NCBI GenBank assembly: GCA_958437935.1
Contig: CAUBPS010000017.1
Span: 1-48,465, forward strand
Reading direction: 5' to 3'
Length of the DNA: 48,465 bases
Source of the DNA: an uncultured Collinsella sp.
GTDB lineage: Bacteria > Actinomycetota > Coriobacteriia > Coriobacteriales > Coriobacteriaceae
Part shown: one piece after another, positions 7,152-15,229 of the stretch
How the letters are laid out: each line of letters starts with the position of its first letter
Numbering within the stretch: position 1 is the stretch's first letter
Position numbers and translations under genes: made by a program
The notes under the pieces: generated by a model
What the model saw: only the letters and a program-made list of their open reading frames with translations
What the model was told of the DNA's origin: nothing
Databases searched by the model: none

Positions 7152-8363
7152 TTAAAGAGAGAATAGGCGTGCGGTGACCGTCTCTGGTATACCCTGGCTG
7201 TTGCGCACCGTGGCGTACGTAAGGAATGAGTCCGATTTTCCCGCCGTAGCTGGATAATCGCCATACTCCAAAGCGCGGTCGGGCGACAACAGCGAGCCAT
7301 AGGTCTTGGCAGAGATGTCGATCAGGAAATGCGATGCCTGTACCTTAACAAGGTATTTATTCTTCTTGCCAGCCGCACATGCGAGAGGCTCGCGGGACAG
7401 GAAGAGGTACGGCCCTCCCTCATTACCGATATACGTGCCCATGTTGCCCAGGCTGCCCACGCCACTATAGGTCGCCTCGATAGAAAACACGAAGGTATCG
7501 CCCATATATACGGCCTCGAAAGGCGAGACTGACGAGGGAAGGACTAGCTGGGCACGTTTGGTGTTGTTGCCATCGGTCAGATCGATTGCCGTTATGCCGT
7601 AGTAGACGCCCTCGTCGTTGCGGACACGCGGCGAGATGGTCAAAATGCCGTCGCTCGCGCGTGGGGCCGACGCAAAGCGGCCCGTCGATTTCCAAATTGT
7701 CTCGGCCTTAGATTCATCAAGCGAGCGACGATAGCAAAACGAATCGTTACTCGTTTTATTGCCGCCTGCCGAAGGCATTTTATACCAGATGACTGATGAC
7801 CCGAACGCCGTAAACAGTGGCGGATCGTAGTCCTTGCCACCTCGATCGAGCTCAACCACGTCGCCAGAGAGCGAAGCGCCCGACAGATTTTGAGCGTAGA
7901 GCTTCCACGATGAATTGGCAAAGTTCATCTCAACCCACGCAAACACGCCATCGCCGGCACGGACATCGTAAAATGCATATCCCGTGCCCTCGATAGGATC
8001 CTCAATTAATGTGGTAAGCGAGCCATCGCCCAGGTTGAGCACACCGAGTGTGTTGGCGTGCAGTGCCGATGCGGGCGCCATCATTGCCGCAGCATAGTCA
8101 CCCTCGCAGTAGTACAGCAATGTGCCCAGCGGCAGCGTCCACGATGCCGCCGGCTCAAGATCGATGTCGACTGCCTCGTACTCATCCGTAATCGAGATGA
8201 TCTTGGAATCGTCCTTGATAACCTGCGGCTCGCCAGCGGCATCATCACTGGTGCCTGTTTTTTTCGAACATCCGGCAAGCACCGTGGCAGCGCCCGCGGC
8301 AGCTCCACCGAGTACAAAACCGCGGCGCGATATTCCGTTCTTGATGTGGTCGACGATACCCAT
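7152..8363 (-). CDS. Tat-exported lipoprotein of unknown function
   Basis: The product is about 403 residues. The start is the ATG at 8363, which overlaps the stop of the TSCPD gene (TAATG), so the two are translationally coupled. The N terminus carries a twin-arginine signal (SRRGFVLGG) running into a lipobox (LAGC), predicting export in folded form and lipid anchoring. The body is rich in beta-strand-like segments with Trp, Gly and Asp, as in beta-propeller proteins (for example DVRAGDGVFAWVEMN and SSVIWYKMPSAGG). I recognise no catalytic motif. The coupling to a small metal-binding-like domain protein is the only context clue. Confidence 0.75.
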   Translation of the reverse strand: MGIVDHIKNGISRRGFVLGGAAAGAATVLAGCSKKTGTSDDAAGEPQVIKDDSKIISITDEYEAVDIDLEPAASWTLPLGTLLYYCEGDYAAAMMAPASALHANTLGVLNLGDGSLTTLIEDPIEGTGYAFYDVRAGDGVFAWVEMNFANSSWKLYAQNLSGASLSGDVVELDRGGKDYDPPLFTAFGSSVIWYKMPSAGGNKTSNDSFCYRRSLDESKAETIWKSTGRFASAPRASDGILTISPRVRNDEGVYYGITAIDLTDGNNTKRAQLVLPSSVSPFEAVYMGDTFVFSIEATYSGVGSLGNMGTYIGNEGGPYLFLSREPLACAAGKKNKYLVKVQASHFLIDISAKTYGSLLSPDRALEYGDYPATAGKSDSFLTYATVRNSQGIPETVTARLFSL

Positions 8364-8626
8364 TAGGCGATCTCGGCGCGGGCGGCCTCGATAGCGCGCG
8401 TAAGCTGATCGGCGCAAGAGGTCTTCTTCATGCCGCAGGTATTGCCGGCAAGAACCTCGATCACACGGTCGGCAGGAGCGCCCTCGACCAGTTTGGAGAT
8501 GGCCTTGAGGTTGCCATCGCAGCCGCCGGTAAACTCGACGCCCAGTACCTTGCTGCCGTCGTCGGAAAGATTGAGATGGATATTGCGAGAGCACACGCCC
8601 TGAGGCTTGTAGTCAAAGCTAATCAT
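8363..8626 (-). CDS. TSCPD domain protein
   Basis: This 87-residue protein is a stand-alone TSCPD domain, the Cys-containing module also found at the C terminus of some class II ribonucleotide reductases. Conserved elements are GVEFTGGCDGNLKAIS in the middle and the closing NTCGMKKTSCADQL segment with two cysteines. It has a good ribosome binding site (AGAGGGGA) before the ATG. Its function is unknown; binding of a metal or nucleic acid has been suggested for the domain. It leads the operon with the Tat lipoprotein. Confidence 0.85.
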   Translation of the reverse strand: MISFDYKPQGVCSRNIHLNLSDDGSKVLGVEFTGGCDGNLKAISKLVEGAPADRVIEVLAGNTCGMKKTSCADQLTRAIEAARAEIA

Positions 8627-8739
8627 TGAGATCCCCTCTCATAGAGAAATTTCAGATGTCTATTATCCCCGCCCGGGCCGATATAGTATCGCGGGCACCG
8701 ATTCAACATCCTACGATGCACAAACCGGTGACTGCAATA

Positions 8740-10539
8740 CTAACGATTCGCGTCCTGAGCGTGAACTTCACGCTTCTCTTGATACATGTTATGGTCGGCA
8801 ACGCGGTATATCTCGGCTAGCGTACAGCCGGGTGTCTCTACCGTCGCGATGCCAAATGACGCGCTGACGGCCAGCGCATCATCGCTCGCCGCAGCAAGAC
8901 CGCGGCGAAGATCTTGCACCAATTGACGCGCGGACTCGCGATCAGTGTAGGGGCATATCAACAAAAACTCATCTCCACCAACGCGCATGGGCACAAACTT
9001 CTCGCCTGCCACCTGCCTCAATACAGACGCCGTACGCCGCAGCAACTCATCGCCCATTTCGTGACCGTAAAGATCGTTGGTGCGCTTGAGGTGGTTGCAG
9101 TCCATCATGATCACACTCACGGGCAGGGATTTGTTCACCGAGTCATCGCCAAGGGACTCAAGGTAATTTCTATTGCGAAGCCCCGTCAGTTTGTCCTGAA
9201 AAGAAAGCTCTTCGGCGCGCTTTGCCATCGAGATGTTATGCGTCGCCACGACGACCGACTCCAGTCGACCCTGCTCATCGCGGCGCTGTGGAACAACCTG
9301 CAGCGAATACCACGTACCTCGGCAGTCTCGTACCTCGGCATCCAAGTACGGCATGCCCTCCATACGATCCTGAAGCGTCTTTATATCTAAGAGCTCCATG
9401 ACCGCCTCGCGACTTTCGGGGCTCACAATGTCTCGGCAAACCGTTGCAAAAAAGTCATATGCCTCGGCGTGCTCGGTAAATATCTTCGCCACCGATGGCG
9501 ACATGTTAATCCCCTCGATCTCGAGCGTGTCGAGATGCAACAGGAGGGTCGACTCATACGTGGAACTGATGGCATTGATGATGCCGAGCTGCTTGTCCTT
9601 TTCGGCCAAGTTGCGACGATCGGCGACGATACGCACCAACAGCACTACAACCAAAAACATCAGGAACGCCAGCACGCCGACAGCGATAAATGAAATCCTG
9701 CCCGACATGACCTCAGATTTGGGATAGAGCGCAAACAGGCGATAGTCCTCATACGCCGCACGCACGGCATACCAGGTACTTCCCCGATATTCGACACGTG
9801 TTAGACCTTCGTCTTTCCAATCAATTCCGCTATCGGCGAGAAGTCGAGCGAGAGCTATATCGACGCTCGAATCGTTTGAAGAAACGATTTGCGCATCGCG
9901 CATCACGAACACCGTTGGACTCTGATGGAACGTGTTGTTCACGAGCACGTCGGCGATCGTATACGAATAATCATCGGCGGGCTCGGGCGCAAGCGATCGA
10001 TACCCCAGCGCTACGCCATCACCGTACGGAACAACACTCACGGCAAAGTCGACATCTCGACGCTCAACGACCGTCGAGTAGGACACCTTGGAGCCTCGAT
10101 ACATCGATGCGACCGACGGACAGGCAAGCTCCTCTCGCCACAGCATCAGCGGATCGCGACCGTCGATATCGTAATGAGCGGTCATATGGCCGTCGGCGTC
10201 CATGACCAACATTCCCGAAAGGTGCTCGGAATGGACGTACTCCTCGACACGATCATCGTTGACTTCAACGCGATCAGGCGGCAAGAACGTCGAAAACGAC
10301 TCGAGCGCGGCATCCAAATTGTGCGTCGCCTCGGTTTTTCTTCCCTGTTCATATCGGTCATATTTTTCGCAGGCGTTTTTTAAAAACACCATGGTTTCCT
10401 GGCCAAATCCAAGCGTTTTATCGAGGCAGCGGTGCGTGCCGACCACGTATAGCAGACCCAACAAGACAACGCTGGCCACAACGCAGATAGCCGCGGCGAC
10501 TAATGCCTTTCGGCGCAAGCGGCGCTCATCATTTGTCAT
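8740..10539 (-). CDS. Membrane-bound diguanylate cyclase (sensor-PAS-GGDEF)
   Basis: The 599-residue enzyme should make the second messenger c-di-GMP from two GTP. It has TM1 (about 10-32), a large extracytoplasmic sensor region of dCACHE-like size (about 33-275), TM2 (about 280-305), a PAS-like domain, and a C-terminal GGDEF domain. The active-site loop is an exact GGDEF at 521-525, preceded by an NDLYGHEMGD helix. No RxxD inhibitory site is visible five residues before it, so product inhibition may be absent. The start overlaps the stop of the binding-protein gene (ATGA), implying coupled translation and a shared signal. No phosphodiesterase or receptor gene is seen nearby. Confidence 0.92.
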   Translation of the reverse strand: MTNDERRLRRKALVAAAICVVASVVLLGLLYVVGTHRCLDKTLGFGQETMVFLKNACEKYDRYEQGRKTEATHNLDAALESFSTFLPPDRVEVNDDRVEEYVHSEHLSGMLVMDADGHMTAHYDIDGRDPLMLWREELACPSVASMYRGSKVSYSTVVERRDVDFAVSVVPYGDGVALGYRSLAPEPADDYSYTIADVLVNNTFHQSPTVFVMRDAQIVSSNDSSVDIALARLLADSGIDWKDEGLTRVEYRGSTWYAVRAAYEDYRLFALYPKSEVMSGRISFIAVGVLAFLMFLVVVLLVRIVADRRNLAEKDKQLGIINAISSTYESTLLLHLDTLEIEGINMSPSVAKIFTEHAEAYDFFATVCRDIVSPESREAVMELLDIKTLQDRMEGMPYLDAEVRDCRGTWYSLQVVPQRRDEQGRLESVVVATHNISMAKRAEELSFQDKLTGLRNRNYLESLGDDSVNKSLPVSVIMMDCNHLKRTNDLYGHEMGDELLRRTASVLRQVAGEKFVPMRVGGDEFLLICPYTDRESARQLVQDLRRGLAAASDDALAVSASFGIATVETPGCTLAEIYRVADHNMYQEKREVHAQDANR

Positions 10540-11372
10540 GATTCCGCTCCTTGCCCGTCCGTCGTCGCCCCTGCCTTGTACTTGCCCACAATGCGCTCAA
10601 TCGTGCCATCTCGATCCATCTCGAACAGCACGGTATTGAGGTTTTTGACGTACTCCCCCTCATAGCCGTCCTTAAACGCGACGCCAAGGTCAACCGTCAT
10701 AACGTTGTCGGCAAACACGCGATAAACACCGGGATACTGCGCGACGAGCCGGTCGAGCGATTGGACGTCCGCCATCCAACAGTCAACATACCCCTTGACG
10801 AGGGCGGCTTTGCAGAGTTCGGCAGAGCCATATGATTTGATGTGCACATCCGGCGAGATCCCTAGGTCCCCGGCAAGCAATCGGCGTTCACTCACCGAAC
10901 CCGCAATCACCGCAATGGTCTTGCTTCCATCGAGAGACGCCAAACCCTTGATACCACTCGTTTTCTTGGCGGCAACCGAGACTGTCACGGTCAGATACGG
11001 CTCAGTCCAGTAATAATCGTCTTCGCGATAATTGGGCGAATAGTCGCACCACAGACAATCGATATCGCCGTTTTTGAGCAGGCGATCGCGATCATTCCAA
11101 GATATGTCAACAAATTGCGGTTTGATTCCAGCACGCTTGCAGGCCTCGCGGGCGATATCGATATCGATACCGGCATAGTCGCCTGTGGTATCGACATACA
11201 CATAGGGATCGTTATCCGTAACGCCGATTTTGAGCACCGGGAGATCCTTGTCGGCTTCGCTCGAGGAGGAAGAACTGCTTCGAACGGTATACGTCAGGGC
11301 GCCCGCACAGACGGCAACAAGGAGTATGAGCGTAAACGAGACGATGGTGGCTCGCTTGATACGTCTGGGCAC
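10536..11372 (-). CDS. Extracellular solute-binding protein, family 3, membrane-anchored
   Basis: The product of about 278 residues belongs to the amino-acid-type (SBP_bac_3) periplasmic binding proteins: LKIGVTDNDPYVY opens the mature domain, followed by GIDIDIAREACKRAG, then IDCLWCDYSP and the C-terminal DGTIERIVGKYK helix. The N terminus is a signal anchor (about residues 9-29) followed by a poly-Ser stretch and has no lipobox. I start at the GTG at 11372, three bases after GGGAGG. An upstream frame reaches 11465. No ABC permease or ATPase accompanies it. It overlaps the diguanylate cyclase gene instead, so it probably serves as a ligand sensor and not a transporter subunit. Confidence 0.85.
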   Translation of the reverse strand: MPRRIKRATIVSFTLILLVAVCAGALTYTVRSSSSSSSEADKDLPVLKIGVTDNDPYVYVDTTGDYAGIDIDIAREACKRAGIKPQFVDISWNDRDRLLKNGDIDCLWCDYSPNYREDDYYWTEPYLTVTVSVAAKKTSGIKGLASLDGSKTIAVIAGSVSERRLLAGDLGISPDVHIKSYGSAELCKAALVKGYVDCWMADVQSLDRLVAQYPGVYRVFADNVMTVDLGVAFKDGYEGEYVKNLNTVLFEMDRDGTIERIVGKYKAGATTDGQGAES

Positions 11373-11437
11373 GCGCCTCCCTTCATCGAAACAGCAGATA
11401 AGGTTCATTTTATTACCAGGGGGCCAGTGCAACAGCG

Positions 11438-11470
11438 AAAAAAGCGCCTTGCCCAAGACGGGCAAGGCGC
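11438..11470 (-). terminator. Strong terminator downstream of the Ig-like adhesin/purB tail
   Basis: On the minus strand an 11-bp perfect stem (GCGCCTTGCCC with GGGCAAGGCGC) with a 5-base loop is followed by T6. It lies after the duplicated purB tail and may be the original purB terminator. Confidence 0.9.
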
Positions 11471-11527
11471 CAATGGTTGAAATGTATCCGTAAGCGGTCG
11501 AATTAGGTCAACCCTACTCGAAGCTTA

Positions 11528-11566
11528 GCTGCTCCAAGCGATCGAAGACCGTGTCGATACGGGTGA
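11528..11566 (-). repeat. Duplicated 3' end of purB (distal copy)
   Basis: 36 of 39 bases match 15241-15279, the end of purB. In the purB frame both encode RIDTVFDRLEQL, and all three differences are synonymous (Arg, Thr, Leu codons). The remnant then reads SFE and a stop. It is the outer boundary of a 3.7-kb insertion carrying the Ig-like adhesin. Confidence 0.9.
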
Positions 11567-11579
11567 CGAGCGGGGTACC

Positions 11580-14500
11580 CTAACGCTCGAAACGTTTACG
11601 CATAAGAGCGAAAGCGATCAGCGCAACGCCTGCGACAGTAGCAATAAAGGCAACCGCAAGGGCCTGGTCGCCCGTATTGGCGAGCGCGCCCTTAGTAGCC
11701 TTAACAGACTTTTTGGTCACCTTAGTCGTCGTCTGCTGACTAGGCTGGGACGGCGTCACGGGCTGCGTAGGCTGAACCGGCTCGCCATTGGCCTCCTCGC
11801 CTGTCACCACGTACGTCGAGAAGTGGCTCGTGCGGAAGCAAAGGTAGTCGCCCTCGGTCCACGTATCCATAGCCTGAGTGGAACCATCCTCGGCAACGTA
11901 GAGCACCTTGAGATTGGTGAGCACCTTCATGGCTGCGGTCATCTTGACACGAACGATGAAGGACATGCCATCGAAGTCCTCGATAACCTCGCCATTCTTG
12001 AGAAGCTTGATATCGAGCTTCTCGGCAACCTTGGTAGCCCCCTGCTCAAGGCCGGAAATCGTAGCATTGGCGGCGTCGGTAAGATTTGTCGGTTCCTCGA
12101 CCACAAGAGAGATGCTGTTGTTCTGGGCAATGCCGGCAGCGACATTGTTCTCGGCGCTTACGCTAACGTCCGTTCCGTTGCTACCCGCAACGCCCGTAAT
12201 GGTCTTTGCCGCTACGGTAACGGCGCAGGTCGCGGTTTTGTCGCCACAGGTAGCGGTAATCGTGACGGTGCCGGCCTTAAGCGGCGTCACGACGCCGTCT
12301 TTAACCGTAGCGATCGACGAATCGCTGGAGGTCCAGCTCACGGTCGCATCGTCTGCATCTGCAGGAGTCACCGTTGCGGAGAGCTTTGCGGAGGCATCAC
12401 CGACGGTAAAGGAAAGGTTCGTCTTGTTGAGCTCAACCTTCTGGGCGGGATTGGTCACGCTCACCGAAACGGTCTGGGAGAGCGACCCCGCGGTGATGAC
12501 GAATGAACCGGAACCAGTCTTGAGGGCAGTGACGGTGTAGGAGCCATCGCCGTTGTCGACAACCTTAAATGCCTTCGAGGCACCCGTGTCATCCAGAGCG
12601 AGCTTGGTCTCGTCGACCTCACCCGCCAGGGCTCCGGCAAGAGAAGCTTTTACGGTACCTTCTTCACCCTTCGCAAGGTTGAGGGAGGACTGATCGACTG
12701 TAAGACTCGTTGCGGGATTAGAGACGGTCACCGCGCAATCCTGAGAATAGGTGCCATCTTCGGTCGAAGCAGTGATGGTCGCGGCGCCCTTGGAAACAGA
12801 CGCCACTTTGCCGGTTTGATCGACCGTAGCGACGCTCTCGTTACTGGACTTCCAGACAACCGTCTGGTCAGCCTCCGCGGGAATGACCGTTGCCTTAAGC
12901 TGCTCGGTTGCAGCGCCCACAAGCGTGACCTTCTGCTTATCGAGTGTGATACCCGTTGCAGGTTGAATAACCGTCACCTTGCACGTGGCGCTATACTCGC
13001 CGTCCTCAGTGGTAACGGTGATCGTGGCAGCACCGGCCTTGACCGGGGTCACGACGCCGTCCGCAACCGTGGCGACCTCCGGGTCGCTCGAAGACCAGGA
13101 CACATTCTTATTCGTTGCATTGTTGGGCTCAACCGTTGCGGTCAACGTCGAGGGCTCACCGCCCACAGCAAGCTTAAGATTCGACGCGCTGAGGCTGACG
13201 CCCGAGACCTTTACGACCGGAGTGGTTACCGTAATTGTATCCGTGGTTGCAGAGACCCCATCAACCGTTGCCGTGATCGTGGCATCACCGTCACCGACAG
13301 CGGTAACAAGACCGTTGCCATCGACGGTAAGGACGCTCTCGTTAGAAGAGGACCAGACAACCTTACTGGCCTTATCGTCAGGGGAAACCTTTGCCTTCAA
13401 CTGCTGAGTCGTGCCCTTGTCCATAGATGTTGAGTAACCATCCGCAATGGAAACCGTCGTTTTTGCAGGTTCCTCGCCAGGCTTGACGACATGAACGGTC
13501 ATCGTGTCGCAGAGACGACCACCCAAGTACATTGAAACCGTTGCATCGCCGTAACTATGAGGCACTAAATACCCCAAGTAACTGCCACCACTAAACATCG
13601 GTCCTTTTACCTCGAGGACATCGGGATTATCTGAAGTGAAAGAATACTTTGCGCCGGCATAGGAGTCCATCAATTCCTCAGCGCTTTTGCTCAGCACGCC
13701 CTTTGGATATTCAAACCCCCTGTCACATTCCAGCCAAAGCCAATCTTTGGATATACTATCTGAACTGACCTCACAGGGAAATGTATAATCGCTCGACACA
13801 AACTTAGCCTTCGAAAGGCTCACTTCCGCAGGGTCGACAACCTTTATCTCAAAGGGATGGTCATTGCCAAGGCCATCACGAGCATGAGCCTTAACGGTGC
13901 CAGGCTTTATTGCCTTAAACGAGTTTTCACCATCGATAAGCTCAACGACATCGTTGCTTTCCAGAGAATAGGTTACAGCGCCAAAGTCCGCACCCCAATG
14001 TGCGCGCTGGCATGCCTTCAGTACTTCATTTGGAGAAACGTTGAGAATGGCAGTCAGATAATAGCTGTCCCCAACCAGCATCTTTTGCTTTTTGTTCCCA
14101 CGCTCATTGAATCCGGGCTCCTGATTCTCGGTTACAACATCACATAGCTTCTTCGTCTCAACTTCACCGTTGCAATAGTCGACAAGAACCTTGGCCTCTT
14201 TAGCATCTTTCGACAACGCCTCGAGTTGCAAAGAAGCGCTTAGCTCGGAAGTTCCATATGATGAATAATTCGAATTCACCCTTGCCTGGACTTTGGAATC
14301 CTTTGAGGGGTCTTCCTTAATAACAAAATATGTGGCCGCACGGCTCTCGTCCACGGGACGAACGTCAACTCTCCCCTCTAGTAATGCATAATGCGTGTTC
14401 CCGCATTTTTGCGGACAATCATCCGTGTAACCCAGCGTTGCGGTGTTTGTCGTCGCACCAGATTGGTCGTAAGAAACGAAACTGACCTTAATTGGATTGA

Positions 14501-14930
14501 CTTTAGCCACACTTTTAATCTTAAGAGAACCGTTTAAACTCTCGTCGGTCTTGCTCTTCAGGGTTATAGTCGTTGTGCCAACTTTGGTGGGGCTAATTGT
14601 CAATACCCAACTATGTGACTCATAACTTACCTTAGCGATATCCTCGTCAGACGATGTGATATCGATATCGCTAGGGTCAATGTGCGCCCATTCGTGATTT
14701 TTATTAAAAAAGGAGAGCCTTCCTTTCACCGTCTGTCCAACAGCGGCATCAAATTCTGACCACACATCGCCTGTAGACGAATCGTATGGGAGAAACGATG
14801 CACCCATGGAACCGTCCTGCGACTCCAGCATGACAGCATCCGCATGCGGGGCGGCCACCGTCAGCCCAAACGTTGCCGCCGTTAAAGCAACACAGATGCC
14901 TGCGGCCATCCTCCAAAGCCCTTTTCTCAT
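11580..14930 (-). CDS. Large cell-surface protein with bacterial Ig-like (Big_2) repeats and an LPxTG-like anchor
   Basis: The product is about 1116 residues. I start at the ATG at 14930 (MRKGLWRM), behind TAGGGGA. A signal peptide ends near AAPHADA. The N-terminal 480 residues are a divergent Ser/Asp-rich region with several Cys and Ig-like character. Then come four or five Big_2 domains with the hallmark pattern (for example VVWSSSNESVLTVD, VSWSSSDPEVATV and VTITATCGDKTATC). A late domain is followed by a Pro/Thr/Gln-rich wall spacer, the sortase-like motif LANTG (about 1083-1087), a hydrophobic helix and a basic tail. It should be anchored to the cell wall and act in adhesion. The N-terminal half looks AT-richer than the repeats. 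It lies between two purB tails, and its promoter has a poly-G spacer. Confidence 0.88.
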   Translation of the reverse strand: MRKGLWRMAAGICVALTAATFGLTVAAPHADAVMLESQDGSMGASFLPYDSSTGDVWSEFDAAVGQTVKGRLSFFNKNHEWAHIDPSDIDITSSDEDIAKVSYESHSWVLTISPTKVGTTTITLKSKTDESLNGSLKIKSVAKVNPIKVSFVSYDQSGATTNTATLGYTDDCPQKCGNTHYALLEGRVDVRPVDESRAATYFVIKEDPSKDSKVQARVNSNYSSYGTSELSASLQLEALSKDAKEAKVLVDYCNGEVETKKLCDVVTENQEPGFNERGNKKQKMLVGDSYYLTAILNVSPNEVLKACQRAHWGADFGAVTYSLESNDVVELIDGENSFKAIKPGTVKAHARDGLGNDHPFEIKVVDPAEVSLSKAKFVSSDYTFPCEVSSDSISKDWLWLECDRGFEYPKGVLSKSAEELMDSYAGAKYSFTSDNPDVLEVKGPMFSGGSYLGYLVPHSYGDATVSMYLGGRLCDTMTVHVVKPGEEPAKTTVSIADGYSTSMDKGTTQQLKAKVSPDDKASKVVWSSSNESVLTVDGNGLVTAVGDGDATITATVDGVSATTDTITVTTPVVKVSGVSLSASNLKLAVGGEPSTLTATVEPNNATNKNVSWSSSDPEVATVADGVVTPVKAGAATITVTTEDGEYSATCKVTVIQPATGITLDKQKVTLVGAATEQLKATVIPAEADQTVVWKSSNESVATVDQTGKVASVSKGAATITASTEDGTYSQDCAVTVSNPATSLTVDQSSLNLAKGEEGTVKASLAGALAGEVDETKLALDDTGASKAFKVVDNGDGSYTVTALKTGSGSFVITAGSLSQTVSVSVTNPAQKVELNKTNLSFTVGDASAKLSATVTPADADDATVSWTSSDSSIATVKDGVVTPLKAGTVTITATCGDKTATCAVTVAAKTITGVAGSNGTDVSVSAENNVAAGIAQNNSISLVVEEPTNLTDAANATISGLEQGATKVAEKLDIKLLKNGEVIEDFDGMSFIVRVKMTAAMKVLTNLKVLYVAEDGSTQAMDTWTEGDYLCFRTSHFSTYVVTGEEANGEPVQPTQPVTPSQPSQQTTTKVTKKSVKATKGALANTGDQALAVAFIATVAGVALIAFALMRKRFER

Positions 14931-14992
14931 TCCCCTAAGTCCAATCTCTCGTGAAAAAATGCAGCATTCTCCCACACATTAAAATTGGCTTA

Positions 14993-15024
14993 AGGATACC
15001 CCCCCCCCCGACTGAGACTGGCAA
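14993..15024 (-). promoter_or_regulatory. Candidate phase-variable promoter of the Ig-like adhesin
   Basis: On the minus strand a TTGCCA -35 (15019-15024) and a TATCCT -10 (14993-14998) are separated by 20 bp, of which the last 11 are an uninterrupted G run (14999-15009). The expected start of transcription is about 55 bases before the ATG at 14930. With eight or nine Gs the spacer would be a near-optimal 17-18 bp, so the form shown is probably weak or off. Confidence 0.6.
14999..15009. repeat. Homopolymeric C11/G11 tract
   Basis: This is an unbroken run of 11 C on the plus strand in the short gap between the Ig-like adhesin gene and purB. It is the longest G/C homopolymer I noticed in the window. 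Such tracts change length by slipped-strand mispairing, and its position in a promoter spacer makes it a likely expression switch. Confidence 0.9.
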
Positions 15025-15119
15025 GCTAGTGTTTGTCGGAAGAGTCAAATTATCGGCAAGCGATGCTCCCGCATCATAAAATCGCCTGTTGAAGTGAAGC
15101 TTTCCCGACACTCTCACGC

Positions 15120-15157
15120 AAAAGCCCCGTTGGCAAAACGGGTTACCAACGGGGCTT
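15120..15157 (-). terminator. Terminator of purB
   Basis: A 12-bp perfect stem (AAGCCCCGTTGG with CCAACGGGGCTT) has a 12-base loop, with a short T run after it on the minus strand. It separates purB from the inserted adhesin gene. Confidence 0.8.
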
Positions 15158-15229
15158 GGGCTAGAAAGTCATACATCAACTGGGACCAAAAGAAAACTAA
15201 TTGGTTTGATTGCGTCCCAAATCGGTCAA

